Origin: Bacteroidales bacterium
GTDB lineage: Bacteria > Bacteroidota > Bacteroidia > Bacteroidales > F082
Direction of reading: 5' to 3'
DNA: 64,000 nt
Assembly (NCBI GenBank): GCA_030683155.1
Contig: JAUXMV010000025.1
Location: 1 to 64,000, forward strand
In this document: one piece after another, positions 45,958 to 56,021 of the stretch
How the letters are laid out: each line of letters begins with the position of its first letter
How positions within the stretch are numbered: position 1 is the stretch's first letter
Program-made: the position numbers and the translations under genes
The notes under the pieces: generated by a model
The model's input: the letters and a program-made list of their open reading frames with translations, nothing else
What the model was told of the DNA's origin: nothing
Database searches by the model: none

Positions 45958-48885
45958 ATGCATCATTTAAAACCTTTATTTTTTGTTATCCTCGTTTTGT
46001 TTGCAGCCTGCACAAAACAAGAAAAACCTTTTGATTATGTTGATCCATTCATTGGAACCGACTTTCACGGCCACACTTATCCCGGCGCAACAACCCCTTT
46101 TGGAGCTGTTCAATTAAGTCCGGATACAAGAATAAATAATTGGGACGCCTGTTCAGGCTACCATTACAGCGATTCAACAATGCTGGGCTTCTCTCATCTG
46201 CATTTGAGCGGAACAGGTGCCGCTGATCTGGGGGATATTTTGTTTCATCCAACCACTAAACCAGTCAATTTCGATGGTGAAAGATATATTTTTGATCCAC
46301 TGCCTTTTTCGCACGACGATGAAATTGCGAAACCCGGCTATTACAGCGTTAAATTCAAAGATCAGGGCATAAAAGCTGAACTTACCGCAACACCAAGAAC
46401 CGGCATTCACCACTATACTTTTCCGGCTTCAGAAACATCAAAAATTATCATTGACCTCCATCATAGTGTTGCTGATGAAACAGTGCATCATGCCGAATTT
46501 AATGTTGTCAGCGAAACTGAAATTACAGGTGCAAGAATCTCAAGCGGATGGACTCCCAATCAGCATGTGTATTTTGTTGCAAGATTTTCAAAACCTTTTA
46601 GTGAGGTAAAATTTCTTGCCGATGGAAAAATCATTGAAAATTCTGCTTCAGCCTCCGGAACCAACGTTCATGGTGTCTTTAACTTTACGACCTCAGCAAA
46701 CGAACAAATTGAAGTAAATGTCGGCATCTCTGTTGTAAGCATCGAAAATGCCAGATTGAACCTCGATGCAGAAGCGCCGGAATTTGATTTCGACGGCCTT
46801 AAAAAGAAGGCTTTCCAGTTGTGGAATAATGCCTTGGATGTGGCATATGTTGACGGCGCAACAACAGATCAGAAAAAGACTTTTTACACAGCTTTGTATC
46901 ATACATTGGTAGTCCCAAATCTGGTAAGTGATGTCAATGGAGAATATCGCGGGCATGACATGACCATTAAAAAAATGCCTGAAGGAAAGCACATGTATTC
47001 AACGCTTTCTATTTGGGACACTTTCCGCACATGGCATCCGCTGATGACTTTGATTGATGATAAATTGGTTAATAACATTATTCATTCAATGCTTTCAATG
47101 TATGATGACACCGGTGAATTGCCCATTTGGCCGCTCGTTTCAGGCGAAACGGGTACTATGATCGGGTATCATTCTGTTTCAGTGATTGCGGATGCATTCA
47201 GAAAAGGCATTACTGATTTTGATGTCGAACATGCTTTTGAAGCTATGAAAGTTTCTTCAAACAGCCATCGGAAAGGTGGTAAATATTACGTTGAAAATGG
47301 CTTTATCCCTGCCGAAAAACACAAAGAGTCAGTTTCATGCCTGCTTGAATATGCGTATGACGATTGGTGCATCGCTATGATGGCAAAGGAGCTTGGAAGG
47401 GAAGAAGATTATGAAACCTATAGCAATAGAGCCTATTCCTGGATCAATGTTTTCGATGGAAACACCCGCTTTTTCCGCGGAAAAAGAAGCGATGGCAACT
47501 GGGTTGATCCATTTAATCCATTCCTTGTAAGCAGGGATTATACAGAAGCCAATGCATGGCAATATCGCTTTTTTGTGCCACATGATGTGAGTGGTTTGGT
47601 GCAGATGTTTGGCGGAAAAGAGCAGTTTCTGGAAGATTTTGAAGGCCTTTTTGATGAATCTACAGAAGTAATAAGCGAAATTCCTGATGTGACCGGGTTG
47701 ATTGGTCAGTATGCGCATGGCAATGAGCCAAGTCACCACATGGCTTATATTTACAGCTTTTTGGGTCAGCCCTGGAAAACCCAGCAATTGGTGCGCCGCG
47801 TGCTTGATGAGATGTATTCAGCCCAGCCTGATGGTATTTCAGGCAACGAAGATTGTGGTCAAATGTCGGCCTGGTACATTATGAGCAGCATGGGTTTCTA
47901 TCCTGTTGCACCCGGTTCTAACGAATATGTTTTTACCACACCACTATTTGAAAAAAGCACCTTGAAGCTTTATAATGGTAAAACATTGAAAGTCAACGCT
48001 AATAATCCAGCAAAAAACCTTTACATTAAAAAAGTGACTTTCAATGGCAAGGAAATTACTGCCAATTTCATCACCCATCAGGAATTGATGCAAGGCGGAA
48101 CCCTAACTTTTGAACTGACCGACAAACCTGATATGCAGCGTGGAACAAAGTCTGAGGATGCCCCTTATTCGATGACAACTAAAAATCTTGTTTCGGTTCC
48201 ATTCATCAAACAGGACGTGAACCTTTTCGAAGGATCGTTACTGGTTGAGTTTGGTACAGCAACTAAATCTGCTGAAATTTACTACAGCCTCGATGGAAGC
48301 GAACCCACAAAAGATTCTCAGTTGTATGTTGATCCAATTGAAGTGAACGACAATAAAACCCTAAAAGCCAGAGCCTTTAAAGATGGTTTTGAGCCCAGCC
48401 GGATATTTTCAGTCGATGCTGTGAAAGCAGTATATCGAAATGCAGACCGATCTTCAGCAAGCAAACAGGGAACAGCCTACAAATATTATCACAACAAATT
48501 TGCATCGGTTTACGAAATGGCTGCAACACCTGTCATTGCAAGTGGAGTGCTTGAAGAACCAACGATTGACATTGCAACAAGAGAAGATGATTTTGGGTTT
48601 GAGTTTTCAGGCTTACTATACATTGAAGCGGATGGAATTTATGACTTTTATACCGAATCTGATGATGGCAGCATGCTCCATATTGGCAAAAATGTTGTCG
48701 TGAGCAACGATGGTTCACATGGCGCTATAAGATCTACCGGTAGAATTGCCCTCAAAAAAGGCTATCATGAATATACCTTGCTTTATTTCGAGGATTATGC
48801 AGGGCAAAAACTTGATTGGGGTTGGAAAAAGTTTAATGAAGCTGATTTCAGAAAAATTGACAAATCAATGCTTTTTTTGAAATAA
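45958..48885 (+). CDS. GH92 alpha-mannosidase with chitobiase-like (Fn3-associated) and PA14 C-terminal domains
   Basis: VDPFIGTDFHGHTYPGATTPFGAVQLSPDT; GNEDCGQMSAWYIMSSMGFYPVAPGSNEYVFTTPLF; IYYSLDGSEPTKDS; PA14 DFYTESDDGSMLHIGKNVVVSNDGSHG. Confidence 0.94.
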   Translation: MHHLKPLFFVILVLFAACTKQEKPFDYVDPFIGTDFHGHTYPGATTPFGAVQLSPDTRINNWDACSGYHYSDSTMLGFSHLHLSGTGAADLGDILFHPTTKPVNFDGERYIFDPLPFSHDDEIAKPGYYSVKFKDQGIKAELTATPRTGIHHYTFPASETSKIIIDLHHSVADETVHHAEFNVVSETEITGARISSGWTPNQHVYFVARFSKPFSEVKFLADGKIIENSASASGTNVHGVFNFTTSANEQIEVNVGISVVSIENARLNLDAEAPEFDFDGLKKKAFQLWNNALDVAYVDGATTDQKKTFYTALYHTLVVPNLVSDVNGEYRGHDMTIKKMPEGKHMYSTLSIWDTFRTWHPLMTLIDDKLVNNIIHSMLSMYDDTGELPIWPLVSGETGTMIGYHSVSVIADAFRKGITDFDVEHAFEAMKVSSNSHRKGGKYYVENGFIPAEKHKESVSCLLEYAYDDWCIAMMAKELGREEDYETYSNRAYSWINVFDGNTRFFRGKRSDGNWVDPFNPFLVSRDYTEANAWQYRFFVPHDVSGLVQMFGGKEQFLEDFEGLFDESTEVISEIPDVTGLIGQYAHGNEPSHHMAYIYSFLGQPWKTQQLVRRVLDEMYSAQPDGISGNEDCGQMSAWYIMSSMGFYPVAPGSNEYVFTTPLFEKSTLKLYNGKTLKVNANNPAKNLYIKKVTFNGKEITANFITHQELMQGGTLTFELTDKPDMQRGTKSEDAPYSMTTKNLVSVPFIKQDVNLFEGSLLVEFGTATKSAEIYYSLDGSEPTKDSQLYVDPIEVNDNKTLKARAFKDGFEPSRIFSVDAVKAVYRNADRSSASKQGTAYKYYHNKFASVYEMAATPVIASGVLEEPTIDIATREDDFGFEFSGLLYIEADGIYDFYTESDDGSMLHIGKNVVVSNDGSHGAIRSTGRIALKKGYHEYTLLYFEDYAGQKLDWGWKKFNEADFRKIDKSMLFLK

Positions 48886-48892
48886 TCAGGTC

Positions 48893-49750
48893 ATGAAAAA
48901 TTTGCATAAGTATATCATTATAAGTCTTTTTGCTTTCATTGTGTCTGCTTCTTTTGCACAAAATGAAGCACATTTGAATGTGATGACTTTCAACATTCGA
49001 TATGACAATCCTGAAGATGGCGAACACAACTGGAAGCACAGAAAAGAGGCTGCAGCTGAATTGATTTTATCTGTCGATGCCGATTTGATAGGTACTCAGG
49101 AAGTTTTAAAAAATCAATTGGGTGATCTCTTGGCGCTTTTGCCCGATTACCTCCACATTGGTGTTGGCCGTGAGGATGGCATCGACGAAGGCGAATTCAG
49201 TGCTATACTGTTTAAGAAAACGCGTTTTGAAATCATTGAATCAGGCACTTTCTGGTTGAGCGAAACACCTGATGTGATTGGTTCTGTTGGCTGGGATGCT
49301 TCTATGGAAAGAATTGCAAGTTGGGCGATTCTTCTGGATAAGCAAACCAACAAACAGCTTAAATTTGTTAACACACACTACGACCACAGAGGAAAAAAAG
49401 CCCGTGCAGAAAGCTCGAAACTGTTGTTGGATAAAATTGCAGAAAAATCAAATAATCTGCCCGTAATCTTAACCGGAGATTTTAACTCAACACCCGAATC
49501 TGAACCTGTTCAAATTATTCATGAAAGCAAAATACTTTTTGATGCAGCTATTTTGAGCTCCAAAAAAACCGGGCCGGAATGGACTTTTCATGGCTTTGGA
49601 AAAACACCAGAGAAAAGACGGAGACGCATTGATTATGTCTTTTTTAATGCATCCTTTGAGGTAGCAAAATACAATAATATTTTTGAAAAAGTGGGATACA
49701 CATTTCACTCAGACCACAACCCGATTCATGTGCAATTAACTTATAAATAA
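48893..49750 (+). CDS. Secreted endonuclease/exonuclease/phosphatase (EEP) family protein
   Basis: LNVMTFNIRYDNPEDGEHNWKHRK; IGTQEVLKNQL; LTGDFNSTPES; RRIDYVFFN; HSDHNPI. Confidence 0.92.
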   Translation: MKNLHKYIIISLFAFIVSASFAQNEAHLNVMTFNIRYDNPEDGEHNWKHRKEAAAELILSVDADLIGTQEVLKNQLGDLLALLPDYLHIGVGREDGIDEGEFSAILFKKTRFEIIESGTFWLSETPDVIGSVGWDASMERIASWAILLDKQTNKQLKFVNTHYDHRGKKARAESSKLLLDKIAEKSNNLPVILTGDFNSTPESEPVQIIHESKILFDAAILSSKKTGPEWTFHGFGKTPEKRRRRIDYVFFNASFEVAKYNNIFEKVGYTFHSDHNPIHVQLTYK

Positions 49751-49759
49751 CAGATTACA

Positions 49760-50911
49760 ATGAGAAAAGTTCCAATCTACACAGCTCTGATACTGGCATT
49801 TATTCTGGCTGCAACAAATATTTTTGCCCAGTATGATCAGGAAAAGGATGAAAAACTCAGCTTCATCAACGAGGCACCCTATAAGACAGTTACTGTAAAA
49901 TCTATTGAAGGTGAAAAAGTTAAAAATGTCATCCTTATGATCGGTGATGGTATGGGCCTCACGCAGATTTCGACTGCCTGGGTTGCCAACAGAGGAGATT
50001 TGAACATGACAAAAATGCCTTTTACCGGTTTGGTAAGAACCTATGCAGCAAACAAACTCATTACGGATTCCGGAGCCGCCGGAACGGCAATGGCAACAGG
50101 TCAGAAAACATCTTACCACAGTGTTGGTGTCGATGTAAACGGAAATCCATTGCCTTCACTCACTGATCTGGCAAAAGCAAAAGGCCTTTCAACAGCGGTT
50201 GTAGTCACCTGCGGACTTACTGATGCAACTCCGGCAGCATTTTGTGCCAACAATGCCGATCGTGATATGGAAGAAGAATTGGCTGCCGATTTTCTGGATT
50301 GCAATGTTGACTTTATTCTTGGTGGCGGCCGTGATAAATTCATTAAAAGAACTGATGGCCGCGATCTGATGAAAGAAATGGAGCAAAAAGGCTATCAGGT
50401 TACACGCACATGGGAAGAAACAAGCAAAATTAATTCAGGAAAAGTTTTTGCCGTTTTGGAAGACGGTCAGCTCCCAATGGCTGAAAAACGTGATGGAATT
50501 TGGCAGCATGCTTCAATGAAAGCCATAGAAATGCTTAGCAAAAACGACGAAGGATTTTTTGCCATGCTCGAAGGTTCACGCATTGATGATTGCGGCCACT
50601 GGCACGACATTCCAAAACTGATGGGCGAAATTTTTGACTTCGATCAAACAATAGGAAAAGTGTTGCAATGGGCTGAAAAAGATGGAGAAACCCTGGTAAT
50701 TGTTCTTGCTGACCACGAAACTGGCGGTTTGACTTTACTGGATGGTTCCATCGAAAACGGAACAGTTAAAGGACATTTTTCAACTGGCGGCCACTCCGAT
50801 ATTATGGTTCCAGTTTTTGCATATGGGCCACAGGCAGAGAAGTTTGTTGGTGTTTATGAGAATACAGACATTTTCAAAAAAATCAGTGAAATCTTAAACT
50901 TACTCCCATGA
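49760..50911 (+). CDS. Alkaline phosphatase (PhoA superfamily)
   Basis: KNVILMIGDGMGLTQISTAW; ITDSGAAGTAMATGQKTSYHSVGVD; EGSRIDDCGHWHD; LADHETGGLTLLDG; STGGHSDIMVPVFAYGP. Confidence 0.94.
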   Translation: MRKVPIYTALILAFILAATNIFAQYDQEKDEKLSFINEAPYKTVTVKSIEGEKVKNVILMIGDGMGLTQISTAWVANRGDLNMTKMPFTGLVRTYAANKLITDSGAAGTAMATGQKTSYHSVGVDVNGNPLPSLTDLAKAKGLSTAVVVTCGLTDATPAAFCANNADRDMEEELAADFLDCNVDFILGGGRDKFIKRTDGRDLMKEMEQKGYQVTRTWEETSKINSGKVFAVLEDGQLPMAEKRDGIWQHASMKAIEMLSKNDEGFFAMLEGSRIDDCGHWHDIPKLMGEIFDFDQTIGKVLQWAEKDGETLVIVLADHETGGLTLLDGSIENGTVKGHFSTGGHSDIMVPVFAYGPQAEKFVGVYENTDIFKKISEILNLLP

Positions 50912-52713
50912 AAAAATTTGTCGCATCAGCATTGTTTTTATTGCTTGGTTTACAAGTCAGCCATGCGCAAAATGTTGACATTCATTTCCGCGAATTGAGT
51001 GGATTTACAAAAACAGAAGCCCGTCGCACAATAAAAATTCCGGATATAATGGGTTACAAAACCCTGAAGGGGGATTTTCATATGCACACGATCTTTTCCG
51101 ATGGAATTGTACTTCCCTCGGAGCGTGTGCGTGAAGCATGGACGGAAGGCCTCGATGTAATAGCGATAACAGATCACACGACTCCACAGCCAAATTATGT
51201 CATTGCTGATTATAACACTGCCTACAAAATGGCTGTAAATACTGCCGAACGCTATGGAATAACGCTGATTCCTGCAACAGAATACACTAAAAGTGAACCT
51301 GTTGGCCACCTCAATTTTCTTTTTATTGAAGATGCAAATCCCTATGCCGGAGACGCACTCACAACCTATGAGGCCATTGAAGATGCAGCTTCAAAAGGCG
51401 CTTTCATCATTTACAACCATCCCGGTTGGCCTGATAAAAACAGTGATCTTGACAAGTTCCATATTGACTTTATCAATCAGGGAAAAATACATGGAATAGA
51501 GGTTGTAAATGGAAATGAATTTTATCCTGTTGTGCTCGATTACAGAAAGCAGTACGATATTGCCGTTTTCAGCAATACCGATATTCACAGACCAATTCAT
51601 GCCAATTATGAATTGGGAGATAAATTCAGGAACATCACCCTTGTTTTTGCGAAAGACAACAGTGCAGAGGCAGTGAAAGAAGCAATGTTTGCCAAAAGAA
51701 CGCTCGCCTTTGCCGATAATATGTTGATGGGAAATGCTGATTTTATCAGTGAAATTCTTAAAAAATCACTCGTTGTTTCGCAGCTTAAAATGGATGATTT
51801 TGGATTTAGTTGTCTTGTTAACAATGTTTCTGATATCTCCTATCACCTTGAAGGCCCAAACCACAAATACATAAGTTTTCCTGCCAACCGCACAGTCATA
51901 TTAAGAGAAAGTACAGCCAACATTAATCAGGTCTTTAAAATAAACAACACCTGGATTTCATCACAACAACATCTGGAAATACCGCTCACTTTTATTATCA
52001 CTGCTGAGGATGAAGTTATGATGCCTTTCACAAGACAGAATCTTGTGAATATTGACCCCACAGCCAAAATAGAAGTCTTTAGCACAACTGCCGGAGCGGA
52101 GGTTTTTTACACCCTTGATGGAAGTGAACCAACAACAAATTCAGTTAAATATAAACAACCATTTGCAATTTCCAAATCAGCTCAGCTCAAAATCAAGGCC
52201 TTTAAACAAGGCTTGAAGCCGAGCCGAACCTACAAAAGTCATGTTTTACTGAATTCGATGCACATGGCTGAGAAACCAGGAAGTTTATCAAACGGACTTA
52301 AGTACAGCTATTATGAAGGAGAATTTTCTTCAGCAACTGAAATGGAACAAAAAGGCAAGTTTGTAAAAGAGGGAATTGTTGATTTTCCTGATATTTCTCC
52401 AACAGAAAAGGAAGATTATTTTGGTTTTGTTTTCACCGGATACCTTTTTGTTCCGCAAAATGGCAAATATACTTTCTCACTTGAAAGTGATGATGGAAGC
52501 ATCCTTTACATCGCTGGCGTACAACTTATTAATAACGACGGATCGCGCAGCTTGAAAAAGGACTCAGGCACAATCAATCTGCAAAAAGGCTATCATCCGA
52601 TAGAAATACGCTATTTTGATGATTACGATGAACACGAACTGAGACTGTTTTGGACTGCACCAAATGGCAAGGAAGCATTGGTGGATCCAAAGAATTATTT
52701 TCATAAAAAATAA
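50908..52713 (+). CDS. Secreted PHP-domain phosphoesterase with chitobiase-like and PA14 domains
   Basis: LKGDFHMHTIFSDGIVLPSERVREAWTEGLDVIAITDHTT; ATEYTKSEPVGHLNFLFI; YNHPGWPDK; VFYTLDGSEPTTNS; TFSLESDDGSILYIAGVQLINNDGSR. Confidence 0.88.
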   Translation: MKKFVASALFLLLGLQVSHAQNVDIHFRELSGFTKTEARRTIKIPDIMGYKTLKGDFHMHTIFSDGIVLPSERVREAWTEGLDVIAITDHTTPQPNYVIADYNTAYKMAVNTAERYGITLIPATEYTKSEPVGHLNFLFIEDANPYAGDALTTYEAIEDAASKGAFIIYNHPGWPDKNSDLDKFHIDFINQGKIHGIEVVNGNEFYPVVLDYRKQYDIAVFSNTDIHRPIHANYELGDKFRNITLVFAKDNSAEAVKEAMFAKRTLAFADNMLMGNADFISEILKKSLVVSQLKMDDFGFSCLVNNVSDISYHLEGPNHKYISFPANRTVILRESTANINQVFKINNTWISSQQHLEIPLTFIITAEDEVMMPFTRQNLVNIDPTAKIEVFSTTAGAEVFYTLDGSEPTTNSVKYKQPFAISKSAQLKIKAFKQGLKPSRTYKSHVLLNSMHMAEKPGSLSNGLKYSYYEGEFSSATEMEQKGKFVKEGIVDFPDISPTEKEDYFGFVFTGYLFVPQNGKYTFSLESDDGSILYIAGVQLINNDGSRSLKKDSGTINLQKGYHPIEIRYFDDYDEHELRLFWTAPNGKEALVDPKNYFHKK

Positions 52714-52730
52714 TTATCCAAAAACCGCAG

Positions 52731-54464
52731 ATGCACAGAATCACATTTTTCTTTTTTCTGTTTGCGTTTTTTTCACTCAAGGCACAGTTCAGCCATGATT
52801 TGAAAGATGACAAAAAACCGTTTACTGCTGAGCCCAATTTTGCAGGCGAGAAATTTCGTTTTGTTGTCATAGGCGATTTGACAGGAGGGGAGGAGTCCGG
52901 CGTTTTTGACGCAGCTATGGATCGGCTCAATGAGCTGGCTCCTGATTTTGTTATTTCCGTTGGCGACCTCATCGAAGGCTATACCTATGACAAAAATGAG
53001 ATTCTAAAGCAATGGGACGCCTTCAATAATTCTGTCGCAAAACTGGAAATGCCCTTTTTTTATGCAGCCGGAAATCATGATCTGACCAATGAAATGATGA
53101 AGGCCGTTTGGAAAGAAAAATATGGCAAAGCGTTTTATAGTTTCAAAGCCGGAAAGACCTTGTTTTTAATATTAAACGTGTATGATCTTGAAAACAAAGG
53201 CTTTTCAAAAGATCAGATTGCATACTTTGAAGCGATCCTGAATAATCATTCTGTAAACGATCCGGTTTTTGTTGTTCTTCACGACCCTTTTTGGAATCTC
53301 GGACGGCTTGAAGGATACAACGAGATCAAAACGATGCTCGCTAAGCGAAACGCAATTTGGTTTTGTGGTCACGAACACCGTTATCTCTATCGGGAAATTG
53401 ACGGCCAGCCACATTATATGCTCGCTGGTTTTGCCTCCGGAAGCTACCTTGAAAGCGATCCATCGCTGGGAGTGTTTCACAACTTTTTGCATGTAAATGT
53501 TGATGGAAGCAAGATCCGTATTGCCAATCTGGAGCTCGAAGGATTGTTGCCACCAGATATCGTTAATGATGCCAATGAAAAACAGGTGAATTTTTTACGC
53601 AGAGGTTCATGGGCTAAGATAACGCCTTCTGTTATCAAAAGCGATGATGAAAAAGTAATCAATAGTATCATGACTTTGAAAAACAGTTCGGATTTTCCGT
53701 TTGAAATCTCAGGTCGTTTTGAAGCATTGGAAAGCGTAAGTTTTGAGCCTGAATCTTTACAAGAATTCATTCAGCCAAATGCTGAAATACAAATTCCAGT
53801 CAGATTGACTGCTGATTATCCTTTTCAAAAAGACAATCTTCCTGAAGTAAAATTGAATTTTACAGGAAAAATCTTTCAGAACGAAAAGCTTTTACAAACC
53901 AAATCACAAACAAAATGGATCATCGACAGTTGGTTTTATAGTCATCCAAAAACCGATGAAGTTGTTTTTAGCGGATTGCTCAAACCGGCAGAAGTGGAAG
54001 AAGACTGGGATTGGACCGGCAATGATGATGCTGCTTTTCAGCTCGCTGTCATGCACGATCAAAAGCATCTATATCTGCACATCAAAATCCATGACGATAA
54101 ATTTGTTTCTGATAGCAGAAACCTAAATGATCTGCTTTCTGTTTTTTTTCAACCAGATACCGCCTTCAACGCAATGAACCCTTATCGGTTTGATTTTTCA
54201 TCAGGCAAAGAAATTACTGATCAAAAATCCGGTAAGTCTGCTATGAAAGCTATGTTTACTCACATACAAACAGAAGATAATTCGCAGTATGTAACCTTGA
54301 AAATACCTGGTAAGACATTGATTAAAAATGCCTTCAGGATAAATCTTTCATATCTGGATGTGGATAATCCAAGCAATATGGATCATTCAGTGCTTTGGTG
54401 GAAACCAGCTTGGGGAAGCAGGAACGACTATCCTCAATCAGGCATTTTTATAATCAAAAACTAA
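52731..54464 (+). CDS. Secreted calcineurin-like metallophosphoesterase with C-terminal CBM9-like domain
   Basis: FVVIGDLTGGEESGVFDAAMDRLNELAPDFVISVGDLIEGY; FYAAGNHDL; WFCGHEHRYLY; C-terminal LLKPAEVEEDWDWTGNDDAAFQLAVMHDQKHLYLHIKIHDDKF. Confidence 0.87.
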   Translation: MHRITFFFFLFAFFSLKAQFSHDLKDDKKPFTAEPNFAGEKFRFVVIGDLTGGEESGVFDAAMDRLNELAPDFVISVGDLIEGYTYDKNEILKQWDAFNNSVAKLEMPFFYAAGNHDLTNEMMKAVWKEKYGKAFYSFKAGKTLFLILNVYDLENKGFSKDQIAYFEAILNNHSVNDPVFVVLHDPFWNLGRLEGYNEIKTMLAKRNAIWFCGHEHRYLYREIDGQPHYMLAGFASGSYLESDPSLGVFHNFLHVNVDGSKIRIANLELEGLLPPDIVNDANEKQVNFLRRGSWAKITPSVIKSDDEKVINSIMTLKNSSDFPFEISGRFEALESVSFEPESLQEFIQPNAEIQIPVRLTADYPFQKDNLPEVKLNFTGKIFQNEKLLQTKSQTKWIIDSWFYSHPKTDEVVFSGLLKPAEVEEDWDWTGNDDAAFQLAVMHDQKHLYLHIKIHDDKFVSDSRNLNDLLSVFFQPDTAFNAMNPYRFDFSSGKEITDQKSGKSAMKAMFTHIQTEDNSQYVTLKIPGKTLIKNAFRINLSYLDVDNPSNMDHSVLWWKPAWGSRNDYPQSGIFIIKN

Positions 54465-54482
54465 CTTAATAAAACATTTGTC

Positions 54483-55964
54483 ATGAATAAGTTTTTCAGT
54501 TTTTCAGTCATTTTTTATCTGGTTTCGGCTTTGTTTTTCACATCTTGTGAGGAGGTAAAAGAAGTTGAGGCGAAGAAATCTGAAGTTGCCTCACTGGCCT
54601 TCGGACCTCAGAAAACTTTCAAGATTGCTCAGTTTACCGACATTCACTGGAAGAATGAAAACGCTGAGGAATGCGAAAACACAATCAAAATGATTCGCTT
54701 TGTGCTTGAAACAGAAAAACCGGATTTAGTAGCCCTCACCGGCGACATCGTCAACGATCCGGCTGAGGCAGGCTGGAAAGCCGTTATGTCGGTTTTCACT
54801 GAGGCAGGAATTCCTTTTGCCGTAACACTCGGAAACCATGATGATGAGTCGGATTGGTCACGAGACCAAATCTTTGATTATCTCGAAACACTCCCCGGAT
54901 TTATTGGGCAAAAAGGACCTTCAGATATAACTGGTGTTGGTAACTATGTTGTTGAACTTAAATCAGATAGTAATAGCAAAACAAGTGCTTTGCTCTATTT
55001 CTTCGACTCAAATGCTTACTGCAATAATAAAAAAATCAGTGATTATGACTGGATAAAATTCGATCAGATTGAATGGTATCGTAATCAAAGCAGTCGATAT
55101 ACAGCTGCAAATGAAGGAAAACCACTTCCTGCGCTGGCATTTTTTCATATCCCTTTACTCGAATACAAAGAAATCTCGGGAAAAGAAAACACTCTTGGAC
55201 AAGAGTTTGAAGGGGTTTATTCGCCGCAGATAAATTCAGGTTTGTTTGGGTCTTTCGTTGATATGAGAGATGTTATCGGAACTTTTGTGGGTCATGACCA
55301 CGACAATAATTATGTAGGCATTCACAAGGAAATCGCCTTGGCTTTCGGGCAAAATTCTGGTTATAGCGGCTACGGAATTTTTGCTAAAGGGTCGCGCATC
55401 ATCGAATTAAAGGAAGGCGAATTTGGTTTTGATACATGGATCAGAACTCAGGACAGTGCTTATTTCTATTACAATTATCCTTTTGGACTTCACCGGGAAG
55501 TTGATGAAAATGAATACCTTCCTTCACAAAATCCTGATCTGGTGCATGAAGGGCTTTTATACAATTATTTCGAAGGAAAATTCAAATCAGTGAATGACTT
55601 CCCATTTGGAAATCCAGTGAAATCAGGAAAAACACAAAACTTCGATCTTGGCCTTGCTGATGCAAAAGACTTCTTCGGAATTGAATTTCACGGATTGATT
55701 AAAATACCTGAAAAAGGCTTGTACAAATTTTACACCTTCAGCGACGATGGTTCTCAATTGTTCATAGGCGGGAAATTGGTTGTTGACAATGATGGGTCAC
55801 ACAGTGCCTCGCGCAAAGAAGGCTCTGTTGCCCTCGAAGCCGGTTTCCATGATCTCAGGTTGATGTTTTTTGATGATTATATGGGTGAAACATTGGAAGT
55901 TGGTTTTTCGAGTATCAAATCCCGTGAAGCAACAATTCCGGACGCCATGTTATTTCATAAATAA
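54483..55964 (+). CDS. Calcineurin-like metallophosphoesterase (Dcr2-like) lipoprotein with PA14 domain
   Basis: Lipobox FFTSC; FKIAQFTDIHWKNE; LVALTGDIVND; VTLGNHDDE; GTFVGHDHDNNYVG; PA14 FYTFSDDGSQLFIGGKLVVDNDGSHS. Confidence 0.9.
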   Translation: MNKFFSFSVIFYLVSALFFTSCEEVKEVEAKKSEVASLAFGPQKTFKIAQFTDIHWKNENAEECENTIKMIRFVLETEKPDLVALTGDIVNDPAEAGWKAVMSVFTEAGIPFAVTLGNHDDESDWSRDQIFDYLETLPGFIGQKGPSDITGVGNYVVELKSDSNSKTSALLYFFDSNAYCNNKKISDYDWIKFDQIEWYRNQSSRYTAANEGKPLPALAFFHIPLLEYKEISGKENTLGQEFEGVYSPQINSGLFGSFVDMRDVIGTFVGHDHDNNYVGIHKEIALAFGQNSGYSGYGIFAKGSRIIELKEGEFGFDTWIRTQDSAYFYYNYPFGLHREVDENEYLPSQNPDLVHEGLLYNYFEGKFKSVNDFPFGNPVKSGKTQNFDLGLADAKDFFGIEFHGLIKIPEKGLYKFYTFSDDGSQLFIGGKLVVDNDGSHSASRKEGSVALEAGFHDLRLMFFDDYMGETLEVGFSSIKSREATIPDAMLFHK

Positions 55965-56021
55965 TAGAAAAAAATAACATTCCGGAATCCATTATACTTG
56001 ATACAATTAAAAGATTATCAG

